A stretch of DNA of 64,000 bases from Arthrobacter sp. NtRootA1 (lineage in GTDB: Bacteria; Actinomycetota; Actinomycetes; Actinomycetales; Micrococcaceae). The translations under genes were made by a program, and so were the position numbers. The notes under the pieces are model-generated. The model searched no databases. It was not told the DNA's origin and saw nothing but the letters and a program-made list of their open reading frames with translations. This document shows, in pieces, positions 34,284 to 43,312 of this stretch (positions are counted from its first letter, which is position 1; each line of letters starts with the position of its first letter). The stretch is taken from positions 3,844,001 to 3,908,000 of the forward strand of contig NZ_AP024630.1 in assembly GCF_019976975.1 (NCBI RefSeq). Direction: 5' to 3'.

Positions 34284-35546
34284 GTGAGTAAAACAGCAGT
34301 GAGCGCTACACCATGGGACGGGCACACCAAGGGTTCCCGTGGCTACCGACGTGTGCTTGCCGCCTTGGCCTTGGCCGGTGTCGCTACGTTCGCCCAGCTG
34401 TACTCAACCCAGGCGGTCCTCCCACTGATGGCGGCCGACCTCCGAATCTCCGCAGCAGAAGCCGCACTAAGTATCTCCCTGGCCACCGTGGGACTTGCCG
34501 TGAGCGTCCTGCCGTGGTCCTTCGTCGCTGACAGGATCGGCCGGGTCCGCGCAATGGCCATCGGCATCGGAGCAGCAACGGTGCTGGGTCTGGTTGTTCC
34601 ACTGGCACCGACTGTTCCACTGGTCCTGGGACTGCGAACACTTGAAGGCATGGCCCTGGGGGGAATCCCAGCCATAGCCATCGCGTACCTCAACGAGGAA
34701 GTCACAACGATGCACACGGCACTGGCAGCCGGGAGCTACGTCGCTGGAACCACGCTCGGCGGACTTGCCGGACGCTTGGTCGCGGGTCCAGTGGGAGAAC
34801 TATGGGGGTGGCGGACAGCTGCGCTGGCAGTGTCCGCGCTGGCCACCGTCTCCGCAGTCCTGTTCGTGGTGCTGGTTCCAAAACAGCGACGCTTCATGCC
34901 CGCGCCGGCCAGCGGATTCCGAGGAGCCTTGAGCACGCTGGGGAGCCATTCAGGAAACCCCAAACTGCTCTCCCTTTACCTTCAGGCATTCCTGCTCATG
35001 GGCGGATTTGTCGCGGTCTACAACTACCTCGGATTCCGACTCCACGGCGAACCATTCGGACTTCCCACCACACTGGTGAGCCTCATTTTCCTGGCCTATC
35101 TCTCCGGTACCGTAAGCTCCCGATGGGCGGCCGGACTCACTACGCGCTTCGGGCGGCGCAATGTGCTGCTCTTTGGGATTGCCATGATGATTGCCGGACT
35201 CGCCCTCACGTTGGCAGAGAACCTTGTGGCGACGCTGATCGGCCTCGTGGTGTTTACGGGAGGCTTTTTCGCAGCCCACAGCGTGGGTTCGGGTTGGACC
35301 GGCGCCATCGCCACAACAGGCCGCGCCCAAGCGGCATCGCTCTATAACCTCTCCTACTATTTGGGGTCCAGTGTCATCGGCTGGGCGGGAGGCCTGGCTT
35401 TCCAGGCATTCGGTTGGCCGGCTCTCGCCTGGAGCGTCATGGCCCTTGCCATCACGACGGCGGTAATCACCGCCGTCGTACATCGCTCACCGCCCGCGCA
35501 AATCAGGCCGCTTTCGGCACCGGAACCCCTACAATCGGAGGCATGA
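34284..35546 (+). CDS. Major facilitator superfamily transporter (YnfM-like)
   Basis: 420-residue, 12-helix transporter starting at GTG 34284. It opens with VLAALALAGVATFAQLYSTQ and AVLPLMAADLRISAAEAALS, typical of the YnfM/drug-efflux branch. The MFS loop 2-3 motif appears as SFVADRIGRVRAM and the 8-9 loop as AAGLTTRFGRRNVL. It is divergent from a LysR gene, its likely regulator, and overlaps the next gene by 4 bp. Substrate unknown. Confidence 0.9.
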   Translation: MSKTAVSATPWDGHTKGSRGYRRVLAALALAGVATFAQLYSTQAVLPLMAADLRISAAEAALSISLATVGLAVSVLPWSFVADRIGRVRAMAIGIGAATVLGLVVPLAPTVPLVLGLRTLEGMALGGIPAIAIAYLNEEVTTMHTALAAGSYVAGTTLGGLAGRLVAGPVGELWGWRTAALAVSALATVSAVLFVVLVPKQRRFMPAPASGFRGALSTLGSHSGNPKLLSLYLQAFLLMGGFVAVYNYLGFRLHGEPFGLPTTLVSLIFLAYLSGTVSSRWAAGLTTRFGRRNVLLFGIAMMIAGLALTLAENLVATLIGLVVFTGGFFAAHSVGSGWTGAIATTGRAQAASLYNLSYYLGSSVIGWAGGLAFQAFGWPALAWSVMALAITTAVITAVVHRSPPAQIRPLSAPEPLQSEA

Positions 35547-36205
35547 CAGAGGTCGCAAGTTCCCGGGAGCTGTCCTCGCCCGAACGGCTGCAGGCGTTTA
35601 CCGATGCCGTGGTGGCGATCGCCTTGACCTTGCTGATCCTGCCCCTCATGGAGAGCGTTGGTGAACTCGCTGACCATAAAGGCACCACCGCCCAGTGGTT
35701 TGCCGAGGAGCGGTATCCCCTCCTTGGATTCGTCCTGAGCTTCCTCCTTATCTCTGTTTTTTGGGTGCACCATCACCGGCTCTTCCGCAACGTCCGGCTG
35801 GTGGATTCAGTACTTTTGTGGCTGACTATCGCATGGATGTTCACCATTGTGTGGATGCCGGTGGCAACTGCACTGTCAGCACAGATGCATGCGGATTGGG
35901 CGCAGCCGCTTGTCTACATAGGAACGCTTTTCGCTACGAGCTTCCTTCTGCTGCTGGCTCGCGTCTATCTTCGCTCGCACCCGCACTTGCATGACCTGGA
36001 CGAGGCGGCGACGAGATCCGGGATCCAGGCCGGGACCATCGTGGCGGCCCTCTTCCTCGCCGCACTGATCCTGGCTCTCATAGTTCCGGACCTGGGGAAC
36101 CTGCCGTTGCTCCTGATGGTGCTCAGTGAGCCACTCCAACGGCTCGCCCGGCGTCGGAGCCTGAAGAACAGCGAGCGAGAAGACGTGGATCCAGCGCAAA
36201 AATAA
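35543..36205 (+). CDS. TMEM175-family (DUF1211) potassium channel-like protein
   Basis: 220 residues, six helices. The first helix carries the family fingerprint RLQAFTDAVVAIALTLL (the RxxxFSD-like pore helix) and SVFWVHHHRLFRNV follows between later helices. The bacterial relatives are K+-permeable channels that assemble as tetramers. The ATG overlaps the MFS stop (ATGA) and has GGAG just upstream. A much longer open frame in phase is out of keeping with the family and overlaps the MFS gene. Confidence 0.88.
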   Translation: MTEVASSRELSSPERLQAFTDAVVAIALTLLILPLMESVGELADHKGTTAQWFAEERYPLLGFVLSFLLISVFWVHHHRLFRNVRLVDSVLLWLTIAWMFTIVWMPVATALSAQMHADWAQPLVYIGTLFATSFLLLLARVYLRSHPHLHDLDEAATRSGIQAGTIVAALFLAALILALIVPDLGNLPLLLMVLSEPLQRLARRRSLKNSEREDVDPAQK

Positions 36206-36319
36206 TCCACGTTGTACCGCGGTGAGCCCAGCCAAATATTCGGGAACCGCGAGTAGGAACGAATGGATAGCCAGGATTTCAATGATTATGATGAATGAAA
36301 GGCAATTTCAGGAGGATCC

Positions 36320-36826
36320 GTGAGCAACCCCGCGAAGAATGTTCGGCCAACTTCGGGCAGCGCCGAGCCGCTGGACGCTATTGATGAACGAATTCTCGCC
36401 GCCCTGGTGGAGGACGCCCGCATCTCCAACAAACAATTGGCCGAACTCGTGGGAATCGCTCCCTCCACTGCGCTGATGCGCACAAGGGCCCTGTCCGAAC
36501 GCGGGATAATCGAAGGCTTTGAAGCGATCCTCAGCCTGCCGGCCATCGGTCGCTCGGTGCAGGCGCTCATCGCTGTCCGTCTCCGTGCCCACGACCGGGA
36601 CCAGATCGACCGTTTCACTGCACGCGTCCCTAAGCTGCCGGCAGTGATCTCCACTTTCCACACCACAGGCTCCGTGGACTATCTTCTGCACATTGCCGTC
36701 GCCAACACCGACGACCTCCGCAACTGGCTGCTCGATAACCTCGCTACTGATCCGGTGGTCGGACACACGGAGACCACGATGGTCTTCCAGCACATCCCCG
36801 GCAACCGCGGTCCGCTTCCCGAGTAA
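36320..36826 (+). CDS. Lrp/AsnC-family transcriptional regulator
   Basis: 168 residues from GTG 36320, preceded by AGGAGG. N-terminal AsnC-type helix-turn-helix (LDAIDERILAALVEDARISN, KQLAELVGIAPSTALMRTRA) and a C-terminal RAM ligand-binding domain (FHTTGSVDYLLHIAVANTDD). It faces the MFS gene at 36854 tail to tail. Its target is unknown; such proteins typically sense amino acids. Confidence 0.92.
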   Translation: MSNPAKNVRPTSGSAEPLDAIDERILAALVEDARISNKQLAELVGIAPSTALMRTRALSERGIIEGFEAILSLPAIGRSVQALIAVRLRAHDRDQIDRFTARVPKLPAVISTFHTTGSVDYLLHIAVANTDDLRNWLLDNLATDPVVGHTETTMVFQHIPGNRGPLPE

Positions 36827-36853
36827 GCCAGGCTGGCTCCCGGATAATCACGC

Positions 36854-38089
36854 TCAGGCGCGCAGGGCACCCCGGAGTGACGCCGCTGCGAGCGCCAGTG
36901 CCGCAACCCCGCACAGCACGGTAAAACCGACGACGGCGGTCTGCAAGCCCAGCGCCGAGACCGCCAATCCCAAGCCAATCACCGGAACCGCACTTCCCAA
37001 ATACGTGATGACGTACACCGTGCTGATGACCTGCGCATGACGGGCCGCCTCTACCTTCCCGGCTACGTCGTTGAACACCTGGCGGAACGCGACGCCCTGC
37101 CCTGCGCCGGCGGTCACGCTGGCGGCAACCAGCAACAACGGACTCGACCAAGCAGCGGCAGCTCCCACCAGGACTATCGAGATGCCCAACACTGCCAAGG
37201 CAACGGGGACCAGGTAGCGTCCGCGCACTCCCACCAACTGACTGAGGGCCGATGCACCCAAAGTCACCCCAGCCAGCAACCCGATAAGGGGTCTGGAATC
37301 AGCATGCACCGCAGTTGCGAAATATCCGGGAGCCAGCGACAGACAGAAACCAAAGACTGCGAAGCTCAGGAAACCCACTGCCGATGCCATCCAAAAGGCA
37401 CCGCGTGCGTGACTGGAAATGGCGGGTTTTCGTGGAGCGAGAACCTTGAACGCCGGCTTTCCTGCGGCGGGGGCAATCGCCGGCCTTGCCTTGAGTAGCC
37501 ACAGCGGAATGAGCGCGGCGAGCAGCACCCCGGAGTGGATGTAGTACGGCGTTCGCGTAGGGTCCGGAAGCAGCGACAGGAGACCACCGATCGCGGGTCC
37601 GGCAGCCACACCACCAGCCGAGGAGAGCAACGTGAAGCGGGAAGCCCAGTCAGGCCTCTGAGGCAACAGTTCACGCAGGGCTGCGGAACTGGCCCCGGTG
37701 GCCAGCCCTACTGCCACGCCTTGGAAGGCCCTGCCGAGGGACAGCATGCCAAGACTGTCAGCATTCGCGAAGATGATGCCGCCCAGCAAACCCATGACGA
37801 CGGCAAGCACCAGAGCCGCCCGCCTCCCAATGTGATCGGACCAGTGCCCCGCCACCATGAGAACCACAACAAGCGCCAGTACGTAACTGGCAAAGGCCAC
37901 CGTGACGTCCAAAGGGGACATGCCCAGCCGGGCCTGCAGCAAAGGATATAGAGGTGTGGCCAGGTTTGCGCCCACCAACAGGGTGAAGATCACTATGCCG
38001 GCCAGGACCAACCTCGCAGTGGTGCTCGCATCCCAACTCCGGACGTCGGCGGTGGCCGGGCGCATGCGGAGTTCGCTCAAGACAGTCAT
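36854..38089 (-). CDS. Major facilitator superfamily transporter
   Basis: 411 residues from ATG 38089 (AAAGG upstream); a 24-codon extension in frame is Cys/Pro-rich and unlikely. Twelve helices, loop 2-3 motif GHWSDHIGRRAALVL, and ATPLYPLLQARLGMSPLDVT at the start as in amino-acid or drug exporters. Divergent from the Lrp/AsnC gene at 38258 over a palindrome, so it is the likely target of that regulator, perhaps as an amino-acid exporter (inference). Confidence 0.9.
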   Translation of the reverse strand: MTVLSELRMRPATADVRSWDASTTARLVLAGIVIFTLLVGANLATPLYPLLQARLGMSPLDVTVAFASYVLALVVVLMVAGHWSDHIGRRAALVLAVVMGLLGGIIFANADSLGMLSLGRAFQGVAVGLATGASSAALRELLPQRPDWASRFTLLSSAGGVAAGPAIGGLLSLLPDPTRTPYYIHSGVLLAALIPLWLLKARPAIAPAAGKPAFKVLAPRKPAISSHARGAFWMASAVGFLSFAVFGFCLSLAPGYFATAVHADSRPLIGLLAGVTLGASALSQLVGVRGRYLVPVALAVLGISIVLVGAAAAWSSPLLLVAASVTAGAGQGVAFRQVFNDVAGKVEAARHAQVISTVYVITYLGSAVPVIGLGLAVSALGLQTAVVGFTVLCGVAALALAAASLRGALRA

Positions 38090-38207
38090 TTCCGTGCCTT
38101 TGATTCGGGGCTGCACGCGGGCTCCTTGTGGGATGGAGGCGCAGCCAGGTTTCGGTAGCAACAGATTGCCGTAGTACTGCGCTCAACGAAGTACAAACGT
38201 GGGAAAA

Positions 38208-38224
38208 TTGAGCAAAATACTCAA
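38208..38224. promoter_or_regulatory. Perfect palindrome TTGAG-N7-CTCAA, likely Lrp/AsnC operator
   Basis: Inverted repeat TTGAGCAAAATACTCAA midway between the divergent MFS and Lrp genes. Lrp-family proteins bind palindromes with A/T-rich centres, and this is the only such element in the gap. Confidence 0.65.
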
Positions 38225-38257
38225 AGTAGCGTCGTCTAAGTAAGCCGGAGTGACCAT

Positions 38258-38746
38258 TTGAATACCTTGGACCCCATGGACTTGAAGATCCTGCTGGAAC
38301 TCATCAAGGACCCCCGCATCCAGATCGCCGAGCTCAGTGACTCACTCGGCATCGCCCGCAATACTGCGCAGAGCCGCCTCAAACGCCTGCTCCGGTCCGG
38401 GGTCCTTCAGGCAGCAGGTCGCGAAGTGGACCTCGAAAAGGTGGGGTACGACGTCGTAGCTTTCATCACCATTGAAGTGACACACCGCGAACTCGATGGC
38501 GTCATCGGCGCCCTGCGGCTGATTCCGCAGGTGCTGGAGGTCCACGAAATCTCCGGCCGTGGAGATCTCTGGTGCCGCGTGGTGGCAACCGATACGCATA
38601 ACCTGCAATCCGCGCTGAGGTCCGTCCTGCGCACCAAGGGCGTCATCCGCACAGAAACTGTCCTGGCCCTCCACACGCACATCCCCTACCGCACGGAGCC
38701 TTTGATGGAAAGGCTCGCCGGTTCCACCAACACGCGGTCAGCATGA
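38258..38746 (+). CDS. Lrp/AsnC-family transcriptional regulator
   Basis: 162 residues from TTG 38258 (GGAG upstream), or 156 from the ATG six codons later. HTH: MDLKILLELIKDPRIQIAEL, SDSLGIARNTAQSRLKRLLR; RAM domain: LIPQVLEVHEISGRGDLWCR. Divergent from an MFS gene across a perfect palindrome; it probably represses or activates that gene and itself. Confidence 0.92.
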   Translation: MNTLDPMDLKILLELIKDPRIQIAELSDSLGIARNTAQSRLKRLLRSGVLQAAGREVDLEKVGYDVVAFITIEVTHRELDGVIGALRLIPQVLEVHEISGRGDLWCRVVATDTHNLQSALRSVLRTKGVIRTETVLALHTHIPYRTEPLMERLAGSTNTRSA

Positions 38747-38793
38747 GCCCTTGGACACGGTCCCAGGGGTCGCCCCCGATTAGGCTTTTGACC

Positions 38794-39219
38794 ATGGATT
38801 GGCTCTCACACATATTGCAGATCAACTGGCTCGCTGTCCTCCTGGCTTTCATTTCAAGCATGGTGATCGGGTTCGTTTGGTATATGCCGGCCGTCCTTGG
38901 GCGCCGGTGGATGCAAGCGATCGGCAAAACCGAAGAGGACCTTAAGAACATCGATGGTGGAGCTGGCATCTGGATTCCCATGATGCTTGCTGCGGCGCTC
39001 ACCAGCATTCTGCTGGCCATCCTGATCAGTGCTCTGGCGCTCAACACTTTCCTGTCCGGCGGCCTCTTCGCCCTGATCCTGGCTTTGGTCTTCCGTGCCG
39101 GAGGACATGTCATTCACAATGGTTTCGCGGGGCGGCCCTCTGAGGTGACTGTTATTGATGCGGGGCACGACATCCTCGCCATGACCATTGCCGGCGCCAT
39201 CATCGGTGCCATGCAGTAG
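38794..39219 (+). CDS. DUF1761 membrane protein
   Basis: 141 residues, four helices, with the family opening INWLAVLLAFISSMVIGFVW, YMPAVLGRRWMQAIGKTEED and the C-terminal FRAGGHVIHNGF. ATG 38794 is preferred to 38743 because the first 17 codons overlap the regulator and lack family similarity. DUF1761 has no established function. Confidence 0.85.
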   Translation: MDWLSHILQINWLAVLLAFISSMVIGFVWYMPAVLGRRWMQAIGKTEEDLKNIDGGAGIWIPMMLAAALTSILLAILISALALNTFLSGGLFALILALVFRAGGHVIHNGFAGRPSEVTVIDAGHDILAMTIAGAIIGAMQ

Positions 39220-39228
39220 CGTTCACTC

Positions 39229-40224
39229 GTGACCATCATTGATAACGCCGTCTATGTAGAGGGCGTACGCACAGCCACCCCACGCAACCTTGAGCAGACT
39301 TTCGAGACACTCTCGGAGCAAGGAGGCATGGCATGGATCGGGCTATACCGGCCCACCCGGGACGAGATGGCCGCGGTCGCCCACGAATTCGGCCTCCACG
39401 AACTCGCCGTGGAGGACGCCGTTTCAGCGCACCAGCGGCCAAAACTGGAACGTTACGACAACAACCTCTTCACGGTCCTGCGACCCGCCCGCTATCTGGA
39501 TGATTCCGAGACGGTGGAGTTCGGCGAGCTGCACATCTTCACGGGTCCCAATTTCGTGGTGACCATCCGCCATGCCGAGACCGGCGGAGTTGCGCGTGTC
39601 CGGCACCGTTTGGAGCAGCGCCCGGACCTTTTACGGCATGGACCGGAAGCGGTACTGTATGCCCTCCTGGACCAGGTGGTGGACGATTATGCGCCTGTCG
39701 TGGCCGGGCTTGAGAACGACATCGACGAAATTGAGGACCAGCTCTTCAGCGGCGATACAGCGGTGTCCCGCCGGATCTATGAACTTGCCCGTGAAGTCAT
39801 CCAATTCCAACGGGCCATCCAGCCTCTTCCGGACATCATGGTGCTGCTGGAGAAGGGCTTCGAGAAGTACGGCGTGGACATCGAACTCCAGCGTTCCCTC
39901 CGCGACGTAGAGGACCACGTCCAGCGCGTCATCTCCAGGGCGAACTCCTTCAGGGACCTCCTGCAGAACGCCTTGACCCTTGATGGCACCCTGACAGCGA
40001 ACCGCCAGAACGAGGCGAGCGCCGCGCAGAACGAACAGGTCAAGAAGATTTCCTCGTGGGCCGCCATTCTGTTCGCTCCCTCCTTTGTGGCAGGGGTTTA
40101 CGGCATGAACTTCGACCACATGCCCGAACTGCACTGGGACTTCGGCTATCCAATGGCCATCGGGCTCATGTTCGGCGCAGCCATGCTCATGTATCTCATT
40201 TTCAAGCGGAAGGGTTGGCTGTGA
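39229..40224 (+). CDS. corA: CorA-family magnesium/cobalt transporter
   Basis: Pentameric Mg2+ channel of the inner membrane. 331 residues from GTG 39229. Large N-terminal cytoplasmic funnel (GLHELAVEDAVSAHQRPKLE), two C-terminal helices joined by the signature YGMNF followed by MPEL, and the basic end KRKGWL. Overlaps zapE by 4 bp. Confidence 0.94.
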   Translation: MTIIDNAVYVEGVRTATPRNLEQTFETLSEQGGMAWIGLYRPTRDEMAAVAHEFGLHELAVEDAVSAHQRPKLERYDNNLFTVLRPARYLDDSETVEFGELHIFTGPNFVVTIRHAETGGVARVRHRLEQRPDLLRHGPEAVLYALLDQVVDDYAPVVAGLENDIDEIEDQLFSGDTAVSRRIYELAREVIQFQRAIQPLPDIMVLLEKGFEKYGVDIELQRSLRDVEDHVQRVISRANSFRDLLQNALTLDGTLTANRQNEASAAQNEQVKKISSWAAILFAPSFVAGVYGMNFDHMPELHWDFGYPMAIGLMFGAAMLMYLIFKRKGWL

Positions 40225-41375
40225 CGCCCCCGCTCCTACCGCAGCGAGGGCCGGGAGCACGGGATTCTGTCCTGGCGCTGCTGGAGGGCATCACGCACGA
40301 CGCCGGACGGTTGGGTTTCCAGCTTGAGCCCAGTCAGCATGAAGCAGCGCAGCGGTTGGCGGCATTTGGCGCAGCGGTAACGGCCCGCCGTCGAGCGCGT
40401 CAGCAAAGGACGCCGCGGAGCATCTATCTTCACGGACCTGTGGGTCGCGGCAAAACGTGGCTCATGGACAGTTTCCACGACAGGCTCCGGGCTCGGAAAC
40501 GCCGCATCCACTTTCATGATTTCTTCCGCAAGCTCCACACCGGAACGCACCGTTCCGGTTCCGCGGATGGAACAGCCATACAGCACTCTGTGGATGTGCT
40601 CCTGGCCGATATCGACGTCCTGTTCTTCGACGAATTCCATGTCCACGACGTCGGCGATGGGATGTTTATCGCGCGATTACTGCGAACCGCAGCGCAGCGC
40701 CGGATTCCCTTGGTGGTGACGTCCAACTACGCCCCTGACGACTTACTGCCCAATCCCCTGTGGCACGACCATTTTGTGCCCACCATCGAAGCCATCAAAG
40801 AGATGATGGAGATTGTGGAGATCAACGGCCCCGCCGATTTCCGGCGGTTTCCATCAGCAGGTTCAAAACCCGGTGACGCGCCCACGGCATTTAGCTCTGG
40901 CCGGATCATCACGCCGGGCACGCCCAAACAACTGGGACGGTTGGGACTCTTCCGCCCGTCCCTGTCCCAAAGCCGTGTACTGACCCCAACAACGCAACCG
41001 ATCGTGGTCAAGAACGCAGACCCGGACCTGCTCTGGGTGGGGTTCCCGGAATTGTGTGCGGGGCTGACCTCCACCGCGGACTTCCTGACCTTGGCGCACA
41101 GTTTCAAGACCTGGGTCATCGACGACGTTCCCTCCCCTGCCGGGGGCGACCCCGCTTCCGCGCCCGCGTGGCAGCGGTTCAGCAATGCCGTGGATGTGCT
41201 TCACGATCAGGACATCACCTTGTTCCTGATCGGCGCGGGGCCCCTGGACTGGGACGCTGAGCCCTCCGGCGGCGTCCTGCCCGTGGATCTGGCCCGCATT
41301 GCCAGCCGCCTGTCCCTGCTGGGCAGGTCCGACAATGACGATGCTTTGGCAATCGAAGAGGCCGCCGGAAGCTGA
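40221..41375 (+). CDS. zapE: Cell division protein ZapE (AFG1-like ATPase)
   Basis: AAA-type ATPase that in E. coli acts at the division ring. 384 residues from GTG 40221, which overlaps the corA stop; the longer frame to 40056 lies inside corA. Walker A HGPVGRGKTWLMD, Walker B DIDVLFFDEFHVHDVGDG and sensor VTSNYAPDDL are present; HDHFVPTIEAIK follows. It has inserted or divergent sequence near residues 210-270 compared with proteobacterial forms. Co-translation with corA is likely. Confidence 0.9.
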   Translation: MTPPLLPQRGPGARDSVLALLEGITHDAGRLGFQLEPSQHEAAQRLAAFGAAVTARRRARQQRTPRSIYLHGPVGRGKTWLMDSFHDRLRARKRRIHFHDFFRKLHTGTHRSGSADGTAIQHSVDVLLADIDVLFFDEFHVHDVGDGMFIARLLRTAAQRRIPLVVTSNYAPDDLLPNPLWHDHFVPTIEAIKEMMEIVEINGPADFRRFPSAGSKPGDAPTAFSSGRIITPGTPKQLGRLGLFRPSLSQSRVLTPTTQPIVVKNADPDLLWVGFPELCAGLTSTADFLTLAHSFKTWVIDDVPSPAGGDPASAPAWQRFSNAVDVLHDQDITLFLIGAGPLDWDAEPSGGVLPVDLARIASRLSLLGRSDNDDALAIEEAAGS

Positions 41376-41390
41376 GCCTCAGGCGGCCTC
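41358..41390. terminator. Hairpin between zapE and the ferritin gene
   Basis: GAGGCCGCC (41358-41366) pairs with GGCGGCCTC (41382-41390) around the zapE stop; the genes converge here. No T-run. Confidence 0.5.
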
Positions 41391-41428
41391 GGGAATGCTG
41401 TGGGCGTTGACCCCTTGGTTTATTGCTC

Positions 41429-41959
41429 CTAGATCGCGCCGCCTGCAGCAGAGGGCGCACTGGAATCATGCCCGGCATCGCCAACGCTCTCACGGGCAAC
41501 GTAATTCTCGATGTCGAAGAGGTTTTCCGCCCGCTCCGTGATGTTGAGAAGCGTGGTCATGGAGGCAACTTCCTCAACCTGTTCCTTGAGGAACCACAGC
41601 ATGAACTGCTCGCCCAAGGCGTCGCCCTCAGCACGGGCGGCGCGGAACATCTCCTCAATGTTGCGCGTAACTTCCCTTTCCTGCTCAAGAGCCAAAGCGA
41701 TCGGTTCCTTGGCGTTGGTGAAGTTATTGCGGACCGGGGCGATGCCGGGAATCTCAACGGGCACGTTGCGGTCCAGCATGTACTGGACCATCATCATGGC
41801 GTGATTGCGCTCCTCGAGGGACTGGCGGTAGAAATGCCGGGCAAGCTGCGGCAAGTCCTGGCCGTCAAAATACACGGCCACTGCAATGTATTGCTGGGAG
41901 GCCGCAAATTCATTGGCGACCTGAACGGACAACAGCTCATTGAATGTCTTCTTAGCCAT
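41429..41959 (-). CDS. Ferritin-like protein (bacterial ferritin/BfrB type)
   Basis: Iron-storage nanocage subunit, 176 residues from ATG 41959 (AGGAT upstream). Four-helix bundle with ferroxidase ligands visible in NEFAASQQYIAVAVYFDGQD and FYRQSLEERNHAMMMVQYML (Glu-x2-His), plus FLKEQVEEVASM later. A 14-codon longer frame is possible but unlike the family. Confidence 0.92.
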   Translation of the reverse strand: MAKKTFNELLSVQVANEFAASQQYIAVAVYFDGQDLPQLARHFYRQSLEERNHAMMMVQYMLDRNVPVEIPGIAPVRNNFTNAKEPIALALEQEREVTRNIEEMFRAARAEGDALGEQFMLWFLKEQVEEVASMTTLLNITERAENLFDIENYVARESVGDAGHDSSAPSAAGGAI

Positions 41960-42004
41960 GGGACCGATCCTACAGCCGGGCCAAGACAGCCAGAAGGTCA
42001 TCTG

Positions 42005-42376
42005 TTAAGCCAGCAGCAGAGCGAACCAAACACCCGCGGCGGCAGCCCCGACGCTAACGGCCATGGAACCCAATCCGTTGACGAGCGCCAGCCCCAGCCG
42101 CCCACTCTGTACCAGCCTGATGGTCTCCAGGCTTGCCGTGCTGAAGGTGGTGTAACCGCCCAGGAAACCAGTGCCGAGGATGAGTTGAAGGGATTCAGGC
42201 GCCTGCCCTTCCATCACCAGGCCAGCCAGGAACCCCAGGAGCAAGGAACCGGAAACATTGATGAGGATGGTGGCCCACGGCATGGCAGTACGTACGCGTG
42301 CCCGGATGAGCCCGTCCGCCATGAACCTAACAGCCGCGCCCAGTCCCCCCGCGAGGGCCAACAGGAGGACAGTCAT
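42005..42376 (-). CDS. crcB: Fluoride efflux channel CrcB/Fluc, subunit 1
   Basis: 123 residues, four helices, with GGLGAAVRFMAD, the Asn-containing ATILINVSGSLLLGF and GTGFLGGYTTFSTASLE (pore Phe and Ser/Thr residues). Its ATG overlaps the stop of the preceding crcB by 4 bp. Two such genes usually make a heterodimeric dual-topology channel. Confidence 0.93.
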   Translation of the reverse strand: MTVLLLALAGGLGAAVRFMADGLIRARVRTAMPWATILINVSGSLLLGFLAGLVMEGQAPESLQLILGTGFLGGYTTFSTASLETIRLVQSGRLGLALVNGLGSMAVSVGAAAAGVWFALLLA

Positions 42377-42801
42377 TTCGCACGCCTGTGATGCCATGCG
42401 GCGAACCAGATTCCGGCAATGGTTGCAAGCGCCCCACCCAGCAGGCTCACGCCCAGATAACCCAGGGCAGCAGTCGTGTGACCCGCAGTGAACAGGTGCA
42501 CAGCATCCAATGCAAGCGTGCTGTATGTGGTGTAAGCACCCAGGAAGCCCGTACCCAAGGCGAGTCGCAATACCCGCCGATGTCCGACGTCGGGCCCGCT
42601 CCTGGCCAACCCCTCCAGCAAAGCGCCGAGTGCCAGGGCGCCGGAAAGGTTGATCAGAAGAGTGGGTAATGGCCAGGACCCTGGGGCAGGAATCAACAGT
42701 CCGAGGCCGTAGCGGGCGAGCGCCCCCAGGACGCCGCCTGCTGCCACAATTCCGATGAACCCCCAGTGAAGATGGACGGGACGCCTGATCTCAGTCGTCA
42801 T
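42373..42801 (-). CDS. crcB: Fluoride efflux channel CrcB/Fluc, subunit 2
   Basis: 142 residues from ATG 42801; the 25-codon extension overlapping the Usp gene is unlikely. Family motifs GGVLGALARYGLGLL, PTLLINLSGALALGAL and GTGFLGAYTTYSTLALD. It has a longer, positively charged N-terminus than its partner (MTTEIRRPVHLHW), consistent with opposite orientation in the membrane. No fluoride riboswitch is seen upstream; the gene overlaps the Usp gene by 11 bp. Confidence 0.92.
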   Translation of the reverse strand: MTTEIRRPVHLHWGFIGIVAAGGVLGALARYGLGLLIPAPGSWPLPTLLINLSGALALGALLEGLARSGPDVGHRRVLRLALGTGFLGAYTTYSTLALDAVHLFTAGHTTAALGYLGVSLLGGALATIAGIWFAAWHHRRAK

Positions 42802-43297
42802 CGTCCACCGGTACCCGTGGCTCCACGGGCACAACCAGCACAGGGCGGTCCTGGCGGTGGAAGAGCTGCCGGGCAATGGAGCCCGCCGTCAGCTCTTTGA
42901 TGGCCGAACCGAGCTTGCGGTCCCTTGAGCCCACCACAATCATGGACGCCCCGATATCTTCGGCCTCGCGTGCCAACGCCCGTGCCGGCTCCCCTGCCAG
43001 GGAAACGATGGACCAGGTCAGATCAGCCTCAGCCAACTGGGTGGCGATTGCTGCCCGAACGGATTCCGGAGCGTTCTCGGCGTCATCGTCCACGCCGTCC
43101 GGATCGATCGGGGCAGACGGCCCACCCGTGGTGCCGTCCAGGGGATAGACGGTCACATCGACGAACGCGCACACCAGCGGGAGCCCGGCGCTGAGCGCCA
43201 CCTCGGCGGCACGCTCGACGACGACGGGCCGCTGCCCGGGCATGACGCCTACCAGGACGGGGCCGACGAGGCCTTTGGGTACGGAGGTCCCGGTCAT
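42791..43297 (-). CDS. Universal stress protein (UspA family)
   Basis: 168 residues, one Usp domain. The ATP-binding signature GSRDR-x-GSAIKEL, then SIARQLFHRQDRPVLVVPVE (close to G-2x-G-9x-G-S/T) is largely intact. An acidic insertion (DDDAENAPE) and tail (DDDD) are unusual. It precedes the crcB pair and follows the phnA-like gene after 15 bp; a fluoride or stress link is guesswork. Confidence 0.88.
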   Translation of the reverse strand: MTGTSVPKGLVGPVLVGVMPGQRPVVVERAAEVALSAGLPLVCAFVDVTVYPLDGTTGGPSAPIDPDGVDDDAENAPESVRAAIATQLAEADLTWSIVSLAGEPARALAREAEDIGASMIVVGSRDRKLGSAIKELTAGSIARQLFHRQDRPVLVVPVEPRVPVDDDD

Positions 43298-43312
43298 AGT
43301 GCAGGCCTCCCG

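Noticed and set aside
42373..42900. Fluoride riboswitch upstream of the crcB pair
   Set aside because: No riboswitch-like fold or GC-rich pseudoknot core is visible; the crcB genes overlap the Usp gene, leaving no leader.
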